Position numbers and translations under genes: made by a program. The notes under the pieces are model-generated. The model saw only the letters and a list, made by a program, of their open reading frames with translations. It was not told the origin of the DNA and ran no database searches. Below, one piece after another: positions 30,301 to 40,038 of a stretch of DNA of 64,000 nt. The stretch spans positions 10,912,383 to 10,976,382 of the forward strand of contig NC_091139.1 in assembly GCF_041381155.1 (NCBI RefSeq), written 5' to 3'. This DNA comes from Argopecten irradians. Taxonomy: Eukaryota > Mollusca > Bivalvia > Pectinida > Pectinidae. Every line of letters begins with the position of its first letter. Within the stretch, counting starts at the first letter, position 1.

Positions 30301-31479
30301 ACATGTTCAAGGGGTACTTTTTCCTCTTATTGCAAATGCAGTTAGTTTCTGGTTTGATTTTGAAATTTATGGAACAAAACTGTTGTTCAACTACAAAAGT
30401 TTTAGTATAAAGGACAGTTTTATGTAAATAACCTTATGTTTATCTGAGAGTGATACAATTTACATGATTCAGTTATTTCTAGATGTTGAATTTCATTTAA
30501 TATCAATTTTCAGATATTCTGGAGTGTGCTGGTGCAGAGGTATGTTATAATATCATAGAACATTGTATACTTTTCATTTTACCTGTTGATAAAATACTGG
30601 TATAAACTTTGATCTTCTAAATTATTTGTCTGAAAGGGAAAAAAATTATTACAAAAAAAAGCAGAAAAATGAATGAATAAAAAATGAGAGAAACAAACTT
30701 TATGAAATATTTAAACATTATTTGCCTAAAGATGCTCCACCTCCGACAGAGCATACATGATATTCATCATTTGAATAATAATTGGTGTTTAATCGTGTAT
30801 ATATATGCCTAATTAACACAAAAAATAACATGAAATGATTTATTTCGCCTTTGGTTCATGCGCAATCAGTTCTTCATTCCGTATAGGATATAATGCCACG
30901 GAATTTTTTCGGGATGCAATTAATTATTTTTCACATTTTTAACTTGATGTGAAATTAGAAGATCAAACTTTTCAATGGTGGTTATTGTGTAAAGTAAGTA
31001 ACTTTTGTAACTGAAGAAAAATACTAAATCACCTGGTCCTGTTTTTGATAGTGAAAAAATAACATTTGTCAGCGGTGGAGCATCTTTAAATGTTTTATAT
31101 ATAGAAAATATTGTCTATATTATACTGGTACAAACTTTGATCTTTCAAATCATTTGTTTGAAAGACCTATTTATTCCAAAAAGCAAGCAGAAAACTATAC
31201 TGAATTAATACTGAGAGAAACAAACTTTATAAAATATTGAAAACATTGTTTGCTTTAAACTCTTAAGTATAGAAAGTAATATCTATATCATATTTATCCC
31301 GACAGTACCTGGAGCGTATGCCCAGTAAATACAGAGAGCAGACGGTCATCGTGTCGTGTGAGGAAGATCGTAAACTTTGTCAGGACGCACTGAAGGCCGA
31401 CATTCCTGTAGTCAATGCAGAGTTTATATTGACTGGAATCCTACAACAGGATGCCAACCCGTCCAAATATCCTTTATAA
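9488..31479 (+). CDS. MDC1: MDC1 orthologue, mediator of DNA damage checkpoint (22 coding exons, about 2050 residues)
   Basis: Coding exons: 9488-9577, 10384-10447, 10631-10686, 11041-11133, 11912-12004, 12536-12679, 13404-13455, 13777-13858, 16378-16479, 17548-17661, 18343-18421, 19149-19224, 19959-22173, 22442-22515, 25252-25392, 26078-28054, 28385-28558, 29172-29240, 29590-29692, 30095-30250, 30514-30539, 31306-31479. All have GT-AG borders and phases agree except 13455/13777. Order: N-terminal TQALDF, FHA (about 31-132), acidic TQ/SDTD region (about 133-1110), basic RGR/GRRS region (about 1160-1818), tandem BRCT (about 1861-2048). Human MDC1 (2089 residues) has the same layout. Its family role is nuclear: the BRCT pair reads phosphorylated H2AX, phospho-TQ sites recruit RNF8, and SDTD motifs bind NBS1. 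The ATG follows an acceptor by nine bases and matches the human N-terminus. The symbol rests on architecture and BRCT similarity. Confidence 0.88.
9850..10225. repeat. Diverged intronic repeat with 'CCTTGAAAAGTCCTT' motifs
   Basis: CCTTGAAAAGTCCTT or close variants occur at least four times between 9853 and 9965, and CCTTGAAAAGTCTATG occurs near 10216. It looks like a decayed dispersed repeat in the intron after the first coding exon. Boundaries are uncertain. Confidence 0.4.
11098..11792 (+). repeat. 52-bp minisatellite made from an FHA exon end plus its splice donor (13 copies)
   Basis: The first unit is the last 36 coding bases of exon 11041-11133 plus the first bases of its intron. Units begin GACAAGGGCAGTAGG at 11098, 11150, 11202, 11326, 11378, 11433, 11485, 11537, 11589, 11641, 11693 and 11745, with one diverged unit at 11254. 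Nearly every copy keeps AGGGGAAAG|GTAAGAT or a close form, an apparently functional donor. Copies outside the exon meet a TGA soon after GTAAGA, so they do not extend the protein. Confidence 0.92.
12022..12160 (+). repeat. 69-bp tandem duplication in an MDC1 intron
   Basis: ATAGTTGGATTGATTGAAAC begins at 12023 and again at 12092, each followed by a similar TTCATT(G/A)GAAATCCGATAC block. A third, diverged relative (CTATTATAATAAACACTAC) follows near 12180. Intronic, just after the last FHA exon. Confidence 0.75.
12350..12383 (+). repeat. 34-base G homopolymer
   Basis: An unbroken run of G lies inside the MDC1 intron 12005-12535. Its length is prone to sequencing error. Confidence 0.8.
12713..12965. 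repeat. TIR MITE, 'GGCCAAAAAATATGTCTGTTT' family
   Basis: The left end GGCCAAAACAAAAAATATGT is inverted at the right end as AACAGACATATTATTTTTTT and TGGC. The interior has GGTCGGTCGG and CACTCTAAAATATAGGCCG. A second copy lies at 63507-63732 in opposite orientation. The open frame spanning 12785-13072 is therefore not a gene. Confidence 0.75.
13456..13776 (+). other. MDC1: MDC1 intron where the reading frame does not carry through
   Basis: Exon 13404-13455 ends one base into a codon (PDSDDE plus G), but the next clear exon, 13777-13858 (NTNQKPNVTVQDTPF), is open only when entered at a codon start. Both are well supported by their other junctions. An unseen microexon of 3n+2 bases, a weak alternative donor (AAA|GTTACA near 13473 would restore phase) or an indel in the assembly would explain it. 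Confidence 0.6.
14122..16317. repeat. TTAA-flanked MITE 'AAAGATGCTCCACC', interrupted by a nested element
   Basis: The left part 14122-14452 and right part 16269-16317 together match uninterrupted copies at 19390-19723, 30727-31089, 45757-46118, 47467-47833 and 55950-56303. Ends are TTAAAGATGCTCCACC and GGTGGAGCATCTTTTAA, inverted, with TTAA at both borders suggesting a TTAA target. It lies in the MDC1 intron before exon 16378. Confidence 0.85.
14453..16268 (+). repeat. Family B element: 5' hairpin, 11 units of about 160 bp, nested in the MITE
   Basis: The left end is a hairpin, GCTCACCTGGCCCGAAGGGC followed by CCGGTGAGC, then a GTCC microsatellite. The mark TTGTAACCAAAT recurs 11 times between 14601 and 16046 at 156-164-bp steps. 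Units carry CTACTTGTCCTAGAGTTCTG and GGCTCTGACCCC. The right end is CAGGCCCTCTGGGGCCATCT and TGTTT. The host MITE resumes at once, without a visible target duplication, at a T/T junction. A 3' subterminal hairpin, T-T insertion and a tandem core resemble Helentron-type elements; that is inference. Open frames across it are repeat artefacts. Confidence 0.85.
16802..17225. repeat. Probable dispersed repeat with 'TTTGGCGAGTTGAAA' motifs
   Basis: CAGGGTTTGAAATTAACACT at the left is loosely inverted by TTAAATTCTACCCCTG at the right. GATTTGGCGAGTTGAAA occurs near both ends (about 16850 and 17150) in the same orientation. No coding content. Confidence 0.45.
17751..17916. repeat. Palindromic MITE, 'ATTCGACCCAATAAGCGCC' family
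   Basis: The left end TACCGTATTCGACCCTATAA and the right end GCGCTTATTGGGTCGAATAT are inverted. A shorter sibling of 1029-1231, lying in an MDC1 intron. Confidence 0.75.
19390..19723 (+). repeat. MITE, 'AAAGATGCTCCACC' family
   Basis: Uninterrupted copy, TTAAAGATGCTCCACCACCG to CTGTGGAGCATCTTTAAA. The interior TACTTCACTCCATATAGGA matches its siblings. Lies in the MDC1 intron before the large TQ exon. Confidence 0.85.
19959..22173 (+). CDS. MDC1: MDC1 large acidic exon: 8-residue array with TQ sites, then seven longer repeats
   Basis: One 2215-base exon encodes about 738 residues (about 350-1087). The part 20197-20757 is a 24-bp/8-residue array of the type EDATMAVT. TQ replaces the usual sequence at 20361, 20481, 20625 and 20745, so TQ sites are 40, 48 and 40 residues apart. 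The part 20887-21660 holds seven copies of a unit beginning ECEPTLVAEDINIPED and ending RRGRQSKVNAKRE; only the first copy (CDPTQVAED) keeps TQ. I count 13 TQ sites in the exon. TQ is the ATM/ATR consensus. RGRPSK in the fifth copy resembles an AT-hook core. Long antisense frames here are shadows of the repeats. Confidence 0.88.
22681..24732 (+). repeat. Family C element with dimeric units of about 325 bp
   Basis: The left end AGGTCACCTGAGACGAAGTC pairs with the following TCAAGTGACCT as a hairpin, then TCCGTCGTCG repeats. A block with AAAATTGTGAATTATATGACC recurs near 22980, 23308, 23628, 23960 and 24280 (about 320-332 bp apart), alternating with CCATGACTGACCCCCAGGGG blocks, so the unit looks like two diverged halves of about 160 bp. 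The right end is CAGGTGACTGTTAAGGCCCA and TGGGCCTCTTGTTT. Non-coding; sits in the MDC1 intron 22516-25251. Confidence 0.8.
25486..25674 (+). repeat. 27-bp minisatellite, seven copies, open in frame with the preceding MDC1 exon
   Basis: AGGTATGACGAAGCACCAAT is the core of each 27-bp unit, nearly perfect. Because 27 is a multiple of three and no stop occurs, the frame of MDC1 exon 25252-25392 runs through the donor and the array, adding RYDEAPIKH repeats before a stop at about 25710. The donor ATGGCG|GTAAGT is strong, so normal splicing should remove the array. Even spacing without spacers shows it is not a CRISPR. Confidence 0.9.
25854..25992. repeat. Short TIR element, 'CTGTAAACCAACTTTC' family
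   Basis: TTCTGTAAACCAACTTTCAT at the left is loosely inverted at the right (AAAGAAAGTTTTGTTTTTAG). A better copy is at 36466-36664. Similar CGCGAA-rich sequence occurs near 61565-61715 and 29445-29580. Confidence 0.45.
26078..28054 (+). CDS. MDC1: MDC1 large basic/acidic exon with repeated RGR/GRRS motifs
   Basis: One 1977-base exon encodes 659 low-complexity residues (about 1160-1818), rich in K, E, S and R. About a dozen spaced basic clusters occur: RGRRSLP, KGRRSLP, GRRSVG, GRGRGRRSIQ, KGRRSRQ, RGRRSKQ, KGRGKRSK, RGGRRSRQ, KGRKSKQ, RRGGRGKK, KGRGRK. They sit between acidic SQ/TQ-poor linkers. The position between the TQ region and the BRCT pair matches the PST repeat region of human MDC1, whose repeats carry TRGRTNRSSVKTPE-like clusters and have been linked to nucleosome binding. 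The similarity is in position and style, not clear sequence homology. The long antisense frames over this exon are shadows. Confidence 0.85.
28069..28243 (+). repeat. Tandem duplication of about 90 bp just inside an MDC1 intron
   Basis: TTTGTCATTTTTCAAAATGA recurs about 90 bp later with one extra T, and both copies end ATATAATATTATCAACTAAT. It begins within 15 bases of the donor of the large basic exon. Confidence 0.75.
28385..31479 (+). CDS. MDC1: MDC1 tandem BRCT domains (six exons)
   Basis: BRCT1 runs from KPRVMFTGMEDEQAQKV through HLVTDKVRRTVKLLCCL, RGIPIVQPSWL and KQAGMFIQD. BRCT2 runs from VLLDYHIHVTKSVRPDP through ILECAGAEYLERMP, EQTVIVSCEEDRKL, IPVVNAEFILTGIL. Human MDC1 reads VLFTGV, HLVTDRIRRTVKFLCAL, RGIPILSLDWL and PLLSPEFLLTGVL at the same places. 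The residues known in human to grip phospho-H2AX (Thr1898, Arg1933, Lys1936) are present as T in VMFTG and R and K in RRTVK. Exons are 28385-28558, 29172-29240, 29590-29692, 30095-30250, 30514-30539 and 31306-31479, all in phase. The frame ends NPSKYPL with TAA at 31477-31479. Confidence 0.93.
28997..29150 (+). repeat. Fragment of a dispersed repeat shared with 51774-51935
   Basis: TAAGGATTACACCGCTGAGA here matches TTAAGGATGTACTCCTCTGA at 51773. Further on, AAATCATATGTCTGTGTGCT matches AAATCATATGTCCGTGTGCT. Full ends are not defined. Confidence 0.55.
30727..31089 (+). repeat. MITE, 'AAAGATGCTCCACC' family
   Basis: TAAAGATGCTCCACCTCCGA to GCGGTGGAGCATCTTTAAA, inverted. Lies in the intron between the last two BRCT exons. 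Confidence 0.85.
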
Positions 31480-32468
31480 AAACCTGTACTAATGTTCAAT
31501 AACAGGAGTTTCATTGTCTACACTACAAACGGTTATATAGAATAGATATTGTCTCTGTTGCACTTATTGCTTCAGTGACTACTGGCTGGTGACCATTTCT
31601 TCCCAAGCACCAATTCTTGTCATTGGATGTATATTTTGTATGATTAGACACACATTTTTGTGAAATTTCCACACACAAAAAATGTCTGAAAATTTCTGTG
31701 TAATCATACAAATACTCACATGATAGCGAGAGCTGGTAACCAGCAAGTGACTTGATAGTGAGAGCTGGTTACCAGCAAGTGACTGTTAGAAATGTTTTTT
31801 AGACACATTTTAGATCCAAAATTGAAATATTGTTTTAAAAAGAAACATTTTCAGGATTAGCTGTAATACTGGGCTGTTTTCGATTATACAGTTTGACTGG
31901 CTGGACCAAGTTGTTCGTTTATGGATTAAAGACGAACCTTGTGATTTCATATTGTTTTCAGACGAGTTTTGACACAAAGTCCTCACAGGCGTGTATAAAA
32001 AAAAAAACTGCAGGTCCGTCAGGAATTATATATGAAATAATGACTTTAACAAACGGTCAAACCGGTTGTTCCAAATCAACAAAAACGGTCCTGTATAGTG
32101 TTTTAAATTCATGGGAAGCATATTTTGCAGTTTCATGAACAGAATATACTTGTTGGGGTTTGATTTCACAATACACCGATTCCTCTATGCAATATAAGCC
32201 CTTTTGCATAACAGTCCTTAGTCCTTACTGGTTATGCCCTCATCTACTTCTAGAATACATGTATAACTTTTGATCACTTAATTTGTAGCACTTCTGTTTC
32301 TGGAAGCTCTTGTGTCTCTAAGCTGGAAGATCTTTTGAGAATACTTCTCGTAGGAGCACACATATCAAAGTTGGCTTCTGTTAACACAAATTAGAATTAA
32401 TAGCTATCTATTCAATACTCTTGTGACAGTGATGCTATTTTTGGTCCTTAATTGTTCTTACTTACCAG

Positions 32469-32540
32469 ATATTTAATAATTCTAAGAAGAGGCCAGCAGA
32501 CAGCAGTGTTGAAGGACCATCTAAACGAAGACGACGGTAG
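32469..32540 (+). other. Possible alternative MDC1 terminal exon with an NLS-like tail
   Basis: After a plausible acceptor (CTTACTTACCAG) one frame reads IFNNSKKRPADSSVEG then PSKRRRR and TAG at 32538-32540. The KKRP...KRRRR pattern is a bipartite-NLS-like end typical of nuclear proteins. No in-phase canonical donor joins it cleanly to exon 31306-31479; GT donors there give other phases unless a later acceptor is used. Alternative use is speculative. Confidence 0.3.
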
Positions 32541-32710
32541 CTCTCTTGTCTCTGCTAGCATTATCTAAAGAAGATGACGGTAGCTCGCATGTCTCCTCTA
32601 ACAGTAAAGTGGTGTGAAGGACGGATACTCATGTCTATGGCAGCAACTTTTAACTTTACCATCAAATTTGGTACATTATACCCATCCATCCAGTAGTTTT
32701 CTATCTCCTG

Positions 32711-32961
32711 GATCAGTATTTGGTCAGTATCAGAAGCTTGCATACAAGTAGATCAATATCTGGTTTGTAACCAAAGCTTCAAGTAGACAAGTATCTGGTC
32801 AGTATCCAAAGCTTAATTATGGACCAATATCTGGTCAGTATCCAAAGCTTAATTATGGACCAATATCTGGTCAGTATCCAAAGCTTAATAGTGGACCAAT
32901 ATCTTGTCAGTATCCAAAGCTTAATAGTGGACCAATATCTAGTCAGTATTTGAAGCTTCAA
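32711..32961 (+). repeat. 36-bp tandem array in the MDC1 3' region
   Basis: GACCAATATCTGGTCAGTAT and CCAAAGCTTAATTATG form a unit repeated about six to seven times, the outer copies more diverged. Frames translated from it are artefacts. Confidence 0.85.
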
Positions 32962-35900
32962 GATACTATGGAAATTCAATATACAATGTGACAATTGTGC
33001 ATGATTTACAATGTTCATAGCGATCAGACAGGAGTTATGGAACTTACAGCAGAGTTGTTGCCCTTAATTAATATGGATTAATAGGGACATTTTGCAGAAC
33101 CAGAATTGTGATATTGGTATTTGCACTGTATAAGTCATGAAACATTCTGTTGTTTTAAGACTTGTCATATCTGATAGTGAAGTCTTTATCCAAACATCTT
33201 AAAAATCCTGCATGTTATGTTTTATTTCGGTAACAGTTTGGATACACATTGTAATTACCCAAATACTGTACAAGATGAAATATTCATGGGGACATATACA
33301 TTCTTTAATGATTTGAAAGTATTTCACATGAAGAAATATTAGTGCTTTGTCTATTTAGCTAGACTCACTAACTTTCCAAAACAGATTTTAATTTTCAAAA
33401 TGGGAATGTAAAACAAGATACTAGTTATATAGATAATTTTTTAGATTGCCGTTAATATTACACTTATCGTAGCCTCCTGAACAATTTAATAAACTAAATA
33501 AAATGTTATTTTCATAACATGGGTCTCATTATGATTCCCGCTGTCATCCAAATAACCATCTGTTAGTTTTAAAATAAGATTGCGCCAGACGACAAAACAG
33601 CGAAATGAATCTTCACTGTACACATAGATAATGAAGGGCATTTTGCATTTGTTTGGTGTTATAACTTCATCAGAGGCCATAAATATCAGTTTTATTATGT
33701 TGTTTTTAAGAAACATTTAATTTTTTGCTTTGGAAAGGTAGTGAGTGGCCTTTAACTACAAAACAATCGTCTGAGACCACATTTGAATGCACTTCTCTAT
33801 GTACGCTACGTACACTAAGCATGATGTATAGTGCAATGAATCGTGGCTCTTTAACGATCACAACAACATCTCATCTCATTAACCATTTTGATTTAAGAAT
33901 GGTGACTGTAGGAGTCTGAAAGTGATTTGAGTTGTATTTAATACTTTGTCATGATAATTTTTATCAGTTCATTGTCAATGAGATTCTGGTTATTTTATGT
34001 TATCTGTGTACCTTAGTTCTTGCTATGTTACAATCTGTGATGACATTTTAGCATGTTAATGAATTCAATATTTTTAATGGTATTTGCTTATGTATGGAAG
34101 AGAAAATTTAAGTTTGTTTTTCATACTGTATAACAAACAATGGTCATTGTTTTTGTTGTTACTGTGGAATCACTAAAAATAACTAAATAAATGAAGTTTG
34201 TCTTTATGGATTTCTGTACCATATATAAATTAAATGTTCCACCAGCTTATCATAAGTATTTCTCAATCAATGAAATAATTTAATGTCAGAAAAACACGAA
34301 AGTAAAAATCTGACAAATATTTCGTGTTATACATTACTGTAATCACATTATTTTCTTGCATACATTATTTCACGATTCTTTATTTTCAACATAATTGAGA
34401 ATACATAAATTTGTTATCAAGGTTCCTACTTGCAATCATGCATTCATATATGTTTTATACTTTTATTTGCAAAACATTTTACCAGTAATTCATGTTTCAT
34501 CTCACTCGCAAAATTACACGAAAATTTGTATTCTCTGGAAAATAAACTGGTTTGCAGTAACAGTGATATTTGTGTACACCATATGGGGGGGGGGGGGGGT
34601 TACTGTTTTTTTCTCACCTTTGTCCATTCGTTATGTGTCCATTATTCTTTTGGATTGCTGTTCATGATAGCGCACATACTCATTTAAGCATGTATACAAG
34701 AATTCTTAGTTCATGATTTGTTCGGATACATGTAGTATATTCTATATACTTTTAGAATTCCTAGCAAAGGATATTCTCATTTTCGCATTTAATAAGTCAT
34801 AATCAATTTGGATGCCTTTTATATTAAATATTCATTAATTTTTTTATTTGTTTTAATGGAAAAATGGTTTTAGTTTCACTGCAAAGTTTTTATTTGTTTC
34901 AAAATATGGAACGTTCATCAATATAATTTATCTTCACCAACGTAAACTGTATTCTAATCCCTGATTTCATAATAAAGAACTCATTAATTTATGACAATGC
35001 ACACAATTGCAAGTATATGTTCATCATTCTTATCTTAAAATACTTTCAATCAATTTATGCTTTATTTTATAGTGTCCTAAGCCAGTAATTACTCAGATTA
35101 ATTTATTTTTCAACCAGGTCTCAAAATGTAGTAAATTAACAAATTGGTTAATTTGGCCTCTGATGCTATGTCAGGGAAATTGTCAATAGGCCTTTACAAG
35201 AAAGTTTCTGGTAGAAGTTTGATACAGAGAGGACTAATTATGTTGACCATGTAATAATGTAATAGATTGTATTAGTTGTTTAACATACACTGGATTAGGG
35301 TGCCCCTGTTGTGTAAAGGAGCACTTACTTTGTTGAATAAAAATGTGATATAATATTTCTTTGTTTTTTGTAATATTTATGTACAAGATAAACTAAAGCA
35401 CCGACAATTGTCACTGCATAAATATTTGTGTATTTCGATAATACATTAAACTTTTTTCTGGCTGTGTTAAGTTATCAAGCAGGCATGATTCAGATGAGTA
35501 TGATTCGATTAGGGCTAGAAAATATGCAATAATCGGGTGGTCAAGTTTACAGTTTTATTCCGGTCGGCGGCGCGAGGGGCACGGTCAGAGTTTTCTACCA
35601 CATGTTCTAATAAAGCCATTTTCCAGCATCAAGAAATTATCATTTTTGACTGCACGGAATCCATTAAGTTATCAAGCAGGCATGATTCAGATAGAGTATG
35701 ATTCGATGTCAGTTTATTCCCAAAAATAGTCTGTTAGTTGTTGGATGAAGGAAATTAAATATAATATTGACAGCTGATAACTGTAAGAAAGAGGAATAGA
35801 AGTTTGTTTACTTTAAATGAAGAACTATATATGAAAAGTCTTTAGAAATTCACATAACTGTTGTGATGTTGTATAGCTTAGTCACAAGTAACACAGGCCC

Positions 35901-36465
35901 TTTGGGCATCTTGCTTGTGGATTTCTGGAAATTGATATCAAGATAAAGTTTTAATTTCAATATACCTTGACACAATGCAAGTGCTGAATTTGTTATTTTA
36001 TGAAATTTGCTACGACTAAAAGTAGAAAAGATATATACTGTCAAAATATCATTGAACAGTACAAAAAAATATTTTTTGAGTTCACTTAAAATTACCATAA
36101 AATAAGACACCCACTGGTCATAGTTCAAATTTCAAAGGTCAAAGTGCATACAATATGGTATATGTGAAAGAATTTTTTTGAATGGTCAGTGAATTTGAAA
36201 TGTAATGACAAAAAATACAAAAACCACAGATTATAAATTTTCTGAAATTGTATTTCATCACACATCAAATCTCTATATAGCACAACCTCCAAGGGAGTAT
36301 CACTTATTGGTCTGTAACTACAAACACAGTTATAATTAATGTCCAATAAACCAATCACACACAAATAATAGTGTCTCCTTAAGGAAAGGCGCTGTCTGAC
36401 ACATGAATGTTTTGAAATTAATTTAGAATGTACAAGTGAACTGTCTAGCAAGAAATGTTCATGGT

Positions 36466-36664
36466 TACTGTAAAACAACTTTCTTTCACGTACAATTAAT
36501 TTTTTGACCCAAGTAGATTCGTGAAAGGTTATTAACGCAAATGAATACCTATTTATTTATATTGATTTGACTTTCCATTCCATACCATGTTAATTCTCGC
36601 AAATTTGTTTTGAAACAAAAACCGCGAAAAATACAAAGCCGCAGGAGAAAGTTGGTTTACAGTA
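36466..36664. repeat. TIR MITE, 'TACTGTAAACCAACTTTC' family
   Basis: TACTGTAAAACAACTTTCTT at the left is inverted at the right as GAGAAAGTTGGTTTACAGTA. The interior is rich in GCAAAT and CGCGAAA motifs. TA at both ends suggests a TA target. Confidence 0.7.
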
Positions 36665-37889
36665 CTTTGGAGATTTCAAAATATTTCTTAAAGAACAAAA
36701 TTCATGGTTGGTCTAAAGGACATTGATTCCAAAAACATTAAAATAAATTTGTTGTTTTTATAATCGTAGTTCAACAGCAACCATGAAAACAAACGCAACA
36801 AACACTTCATTTTACAAAGTATCCTCTTGAACATTGAAAGAATATCCGTCGTAATTTTGTTTTATGATCTTGAAAATTTTATCATAATTCTAATCTATTG
36901 TGTCACATGAACAAATCACAATGGCTTTCACTTCTAGATATATATAGGCAGTTATCTGAAATGTTTTCAGAACACATTTCTGAGGTAATGTCAAATATTT
37001 TTTGTTTGGATAGAGTAAGTAAGTAAACAAACAAATATTACACTACTATAAACAAACACATTAAAACCAGTGTGAGAGGGGTATATCCTGCCATTAACTA
37101 GTCATATTTTGGGTATTTGAATAAAATTATCTTTAAACAAATTGTTATCAAAATCACATACAGAATTCAGGTATATGGCACTTTAAAACCTATCATACAT
37201 TGATAATTTACCCTTGAACCAATACCACGCCAAATATATGTATACAGTACTTTAAATCTTTTAGAGTACATTCACCACACATACATGTATTTAAAAATCA
37301 TTACCGGTAACGTTGACAACATTCCAGTAAAGTCTACTAAAAAAAAACATTTCATAAAACATGATATGTATACTTTATAATTGTAATCTGCAAACGAAAC
37401 CTAACAAAAAATCTTAACAGATCCGTTAATTTTTTTTTCTCCGAATAACACCTTCAACCATTTTCATAAAACATACATAGCCATTTGATTATTCATACAG
37501 GAATATTAACATGTACTGTATATATAATACTTTAAAGGGAAAATGAATTATTAACTCGCACCCATTGTTTTGTAGGGAAAGGTGTAAGTACATAATGTAT
37601 ATAATATATAGATTTACAATTTAAATGCTATGGTAATATCAAGATAATAATATTTTCAACAGTTTATCACATTGAAGACATTAAAAAAAAAAAAAAAAAA
37701 AAAAAAATATCAAGGTATACATGTATAAGTATTAATCTCTGGAAACAGTGAACTGAAAATTCAAAAAGAGTTGATTTGTGCTATTGCAACAAAAACTAAA
37801 AAAAAAAAAAATACACAGAAGTTCATATACTGAAAGTTATAAAGTTCAATATAATATCGTTAAGTATATTAATATTAAGACTTGATCAA

Positions 37890-37985
37890 TCATCGGTGAC
37901 GAGGCAGCTCATGATGAATCACCAGAGCATCTTCCCAGTGTTCGGAGGTCCCAGGTTCAAGCCCCAGTCTAGCCACTACATTTTC
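37890..37985 (+). other. Possible tRNA-related fragment with a Pol III B box
   Basis: GGTTCAAGCCC at 37954-37964 fits the B-box consensus. The sequence upstream (GAGGCAGCTCATGATG) is a poor A box and I cannot fold a cloverleaf, so this is at best a tRNA or SINE relic. Confidence 0.25.
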
Positions 37986-39239
37986 TCCTCTCTTTATACT
38001 TCAGTATTGATAATATCAAATATAACATAAAAATAATCTCAAAGAATATTATCTCTCATTTTTTTTGAAAATTACAAGAATATGTATATATGCTTATTGC
38101 TTTAAATTTTCTAACCGTAGAAAGTAGGAGTATATATACCCTGTAACAGCTCAAAGAGAGTGAGATTACGAGAGTCGTTGCAGTTAACAAAGTTTCTCAT
38201 TCACGTCAGATGATTTTAAATGCAAAAATAAAAGAACTTTAACAAGAAATGAAGAGGGAGGAAAACAGCTGAAGAAATATTCTGACCTACTCATATTACT
38301 TCATTGCTCTTATATAACAAAATATACAAGCTGACACTATCTGTATAAAAAGGATAACACAATCAAAGTAACGTTACAAGTAAAATGTATTGAATGATAG
38401 AAGAAAATAAGCAGATGAATATTTTTCTAACAAGAGAAATATTCGGATTTATAATATTCCAACAAGCTATTAAAAGGATCACACCACACGACTAAGAATA
38501 TATCTTTACATACCGGTATGTAATAAGTATAATTGTACATATTTTTAAAGATTCAAGAAAAATCAAATACATCCATCAGATAAAACAATACTGCAATGTT
38601 ATGTAAACACTGGAACATTCATGCATATTTACTAGATAAAAAGGGTTAATTGACAACTTAAGACTATGTACTTTTGAGACAAAACAATGAAATTCCAACA
38701 AAAAACTATTACAACCAAATAAACAGTTTGTGAGATAAATACCATCTGCTTTAAATATCATTTGAAAGTCTATTGCAATTGCATGATATAACCAACTGAT
38801 TTCCTTAATCTTTCCACTTATTTATACCTAGTAAATATGGTAATATTTTTAGGCTAAACAGATCATATTTTATATTCATTTCATAATATATGTTTGGCCA
38901 TTGAAAAATAAAGTATCATATAACTATGCATTTAATAACTTTTAATATATTAAGTTTGAAATATATGTCATAATTCAGACATCATATTTTAATTGCAACA
39001 AAAATATCAAATAACTAATCACTGTAGTTATACTCTATCAAAATTAGGGATATTTTATGTGAGCCGATAGCACTAAACCCATCAAATTTCAAATATTAAA
39101 ATATACATTTTACTCACAATTCACAAAACTTTACACTATCTTAATAAATTAATGCCACAATCCTGTCTTTGGTGAGTTCTAGCTGTTTACCTACCGGTTC
39201 TATACATAATGTGTTGTTAGTATTATGACAGTGTCAAAA

Positions 39240-39900
39240 AAACAAGAGATCCCAGAGGGATCTTGGCGCCCACCAAAGATTGATCTATGTTTGACAATTG
39301 ACAGATGGATCTTTTCTCTACTTTTCAAACTTTTAAACAGATCACTGCAGTACTTTCTGATACATAGTGGTAACAAACTTCAGCTACCAAAATCCGAGAT
39401 GGCAGCCATCCTGTTGATCGATCAGTCCCAAAACACAATATGCACAAATAGCTCCCCAGGGGAACCTACATATGAAATTAATGAATGATCCCTTAAGTAC
39501 TTTCTGAGAAATAGTGGTAGTAAACTTCAACCACCAAAATACAAGATGGTGGCCAGGCGACCATCTTGTTGACCGATCGGTCCCAAAACGCAATATGCAC
39601 AGCTAGGGCCCTAGGGGCACATACAGATGTTTGAAAATGATCCCTTCAATACTTTCTGACAAATAGCAGTAACAAACTTCAACTATCAAAATCCAAGATG
39701 GTGGCCATGTTGTTTTCGCAATATGCACAACTGGGCCCTAGGGGAACATATATATGAAATTTGAGAACGATCTCTTCAGTACTTTCTGAGAAATAGCAAT
39801 AATAAACTTCAAAATACCAAAATCCAAGATGACTGCCTGGCGGCCATCAGGTTGACCTATCAGTCCCAAAAAGCAATATGCACAATTAGGGCCTTTATTC
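39240..39900 (+). repeat. Family A element with 155-bp-type units, right end missing
   Basis: The left end is AAGAGATCCCAGAGGGATCT followed by CCCACCAAAGATTGATC. The GATCxCTTxAGTACTTTCTGA mark recurs near 39341, 39488, 39640 and 39768. It stops in GCACAATTAGGGCC without the GGACGG tail seen at 6600. Confidence 0.75.
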
Positions 39901-40038
39901 TAAAAACAAAACAGAAAAAAATCTCAAAATTCAATAGTTAAAACACTACCACCAAAGGCATCAACAAGTAAAGTGCATTATTTAAACATAGAAAATATCA
40001 TACATTTCTTTGTTCAAAGTAGGAATTTGAATTTTCCA

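Larger units (their letters stand above)
31480..35360 (+). other. MDC1: Probable long MDC1 3' UTR with several poly(A) signals
   Basis: AATAAA-type hexamers lie at 33488, 33497, 34186, about 34972 and 35336; the last is followed by a T/GT-rich stretch (TTTCTTTGTTTTTTG). No other gene is visible. It contains a 36-bp tandem array and, at 32470-32540, a possible alternative terminal exon. The end point is inferred. Confidence 0.5.
35361..39239. other. Intergenic, AT-rich, no gene recognised
   Basis: It contains a direct repeat of about 45 bp (TTATCAAGCAGGCATGATTC at about 35470 and 35665), a MITE at 36466-36664, a run of about 27 A at about 37681-37707, and a possible Pol III B box at 37954-37964. 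I see no supported exon on either strand. Confidence 0.55.

Noticed and set aside
37890-37985. tRNA gene
   Set aside because: Only the B box is convincing; no A box or cloverleaf, so kept only as a weak relic.
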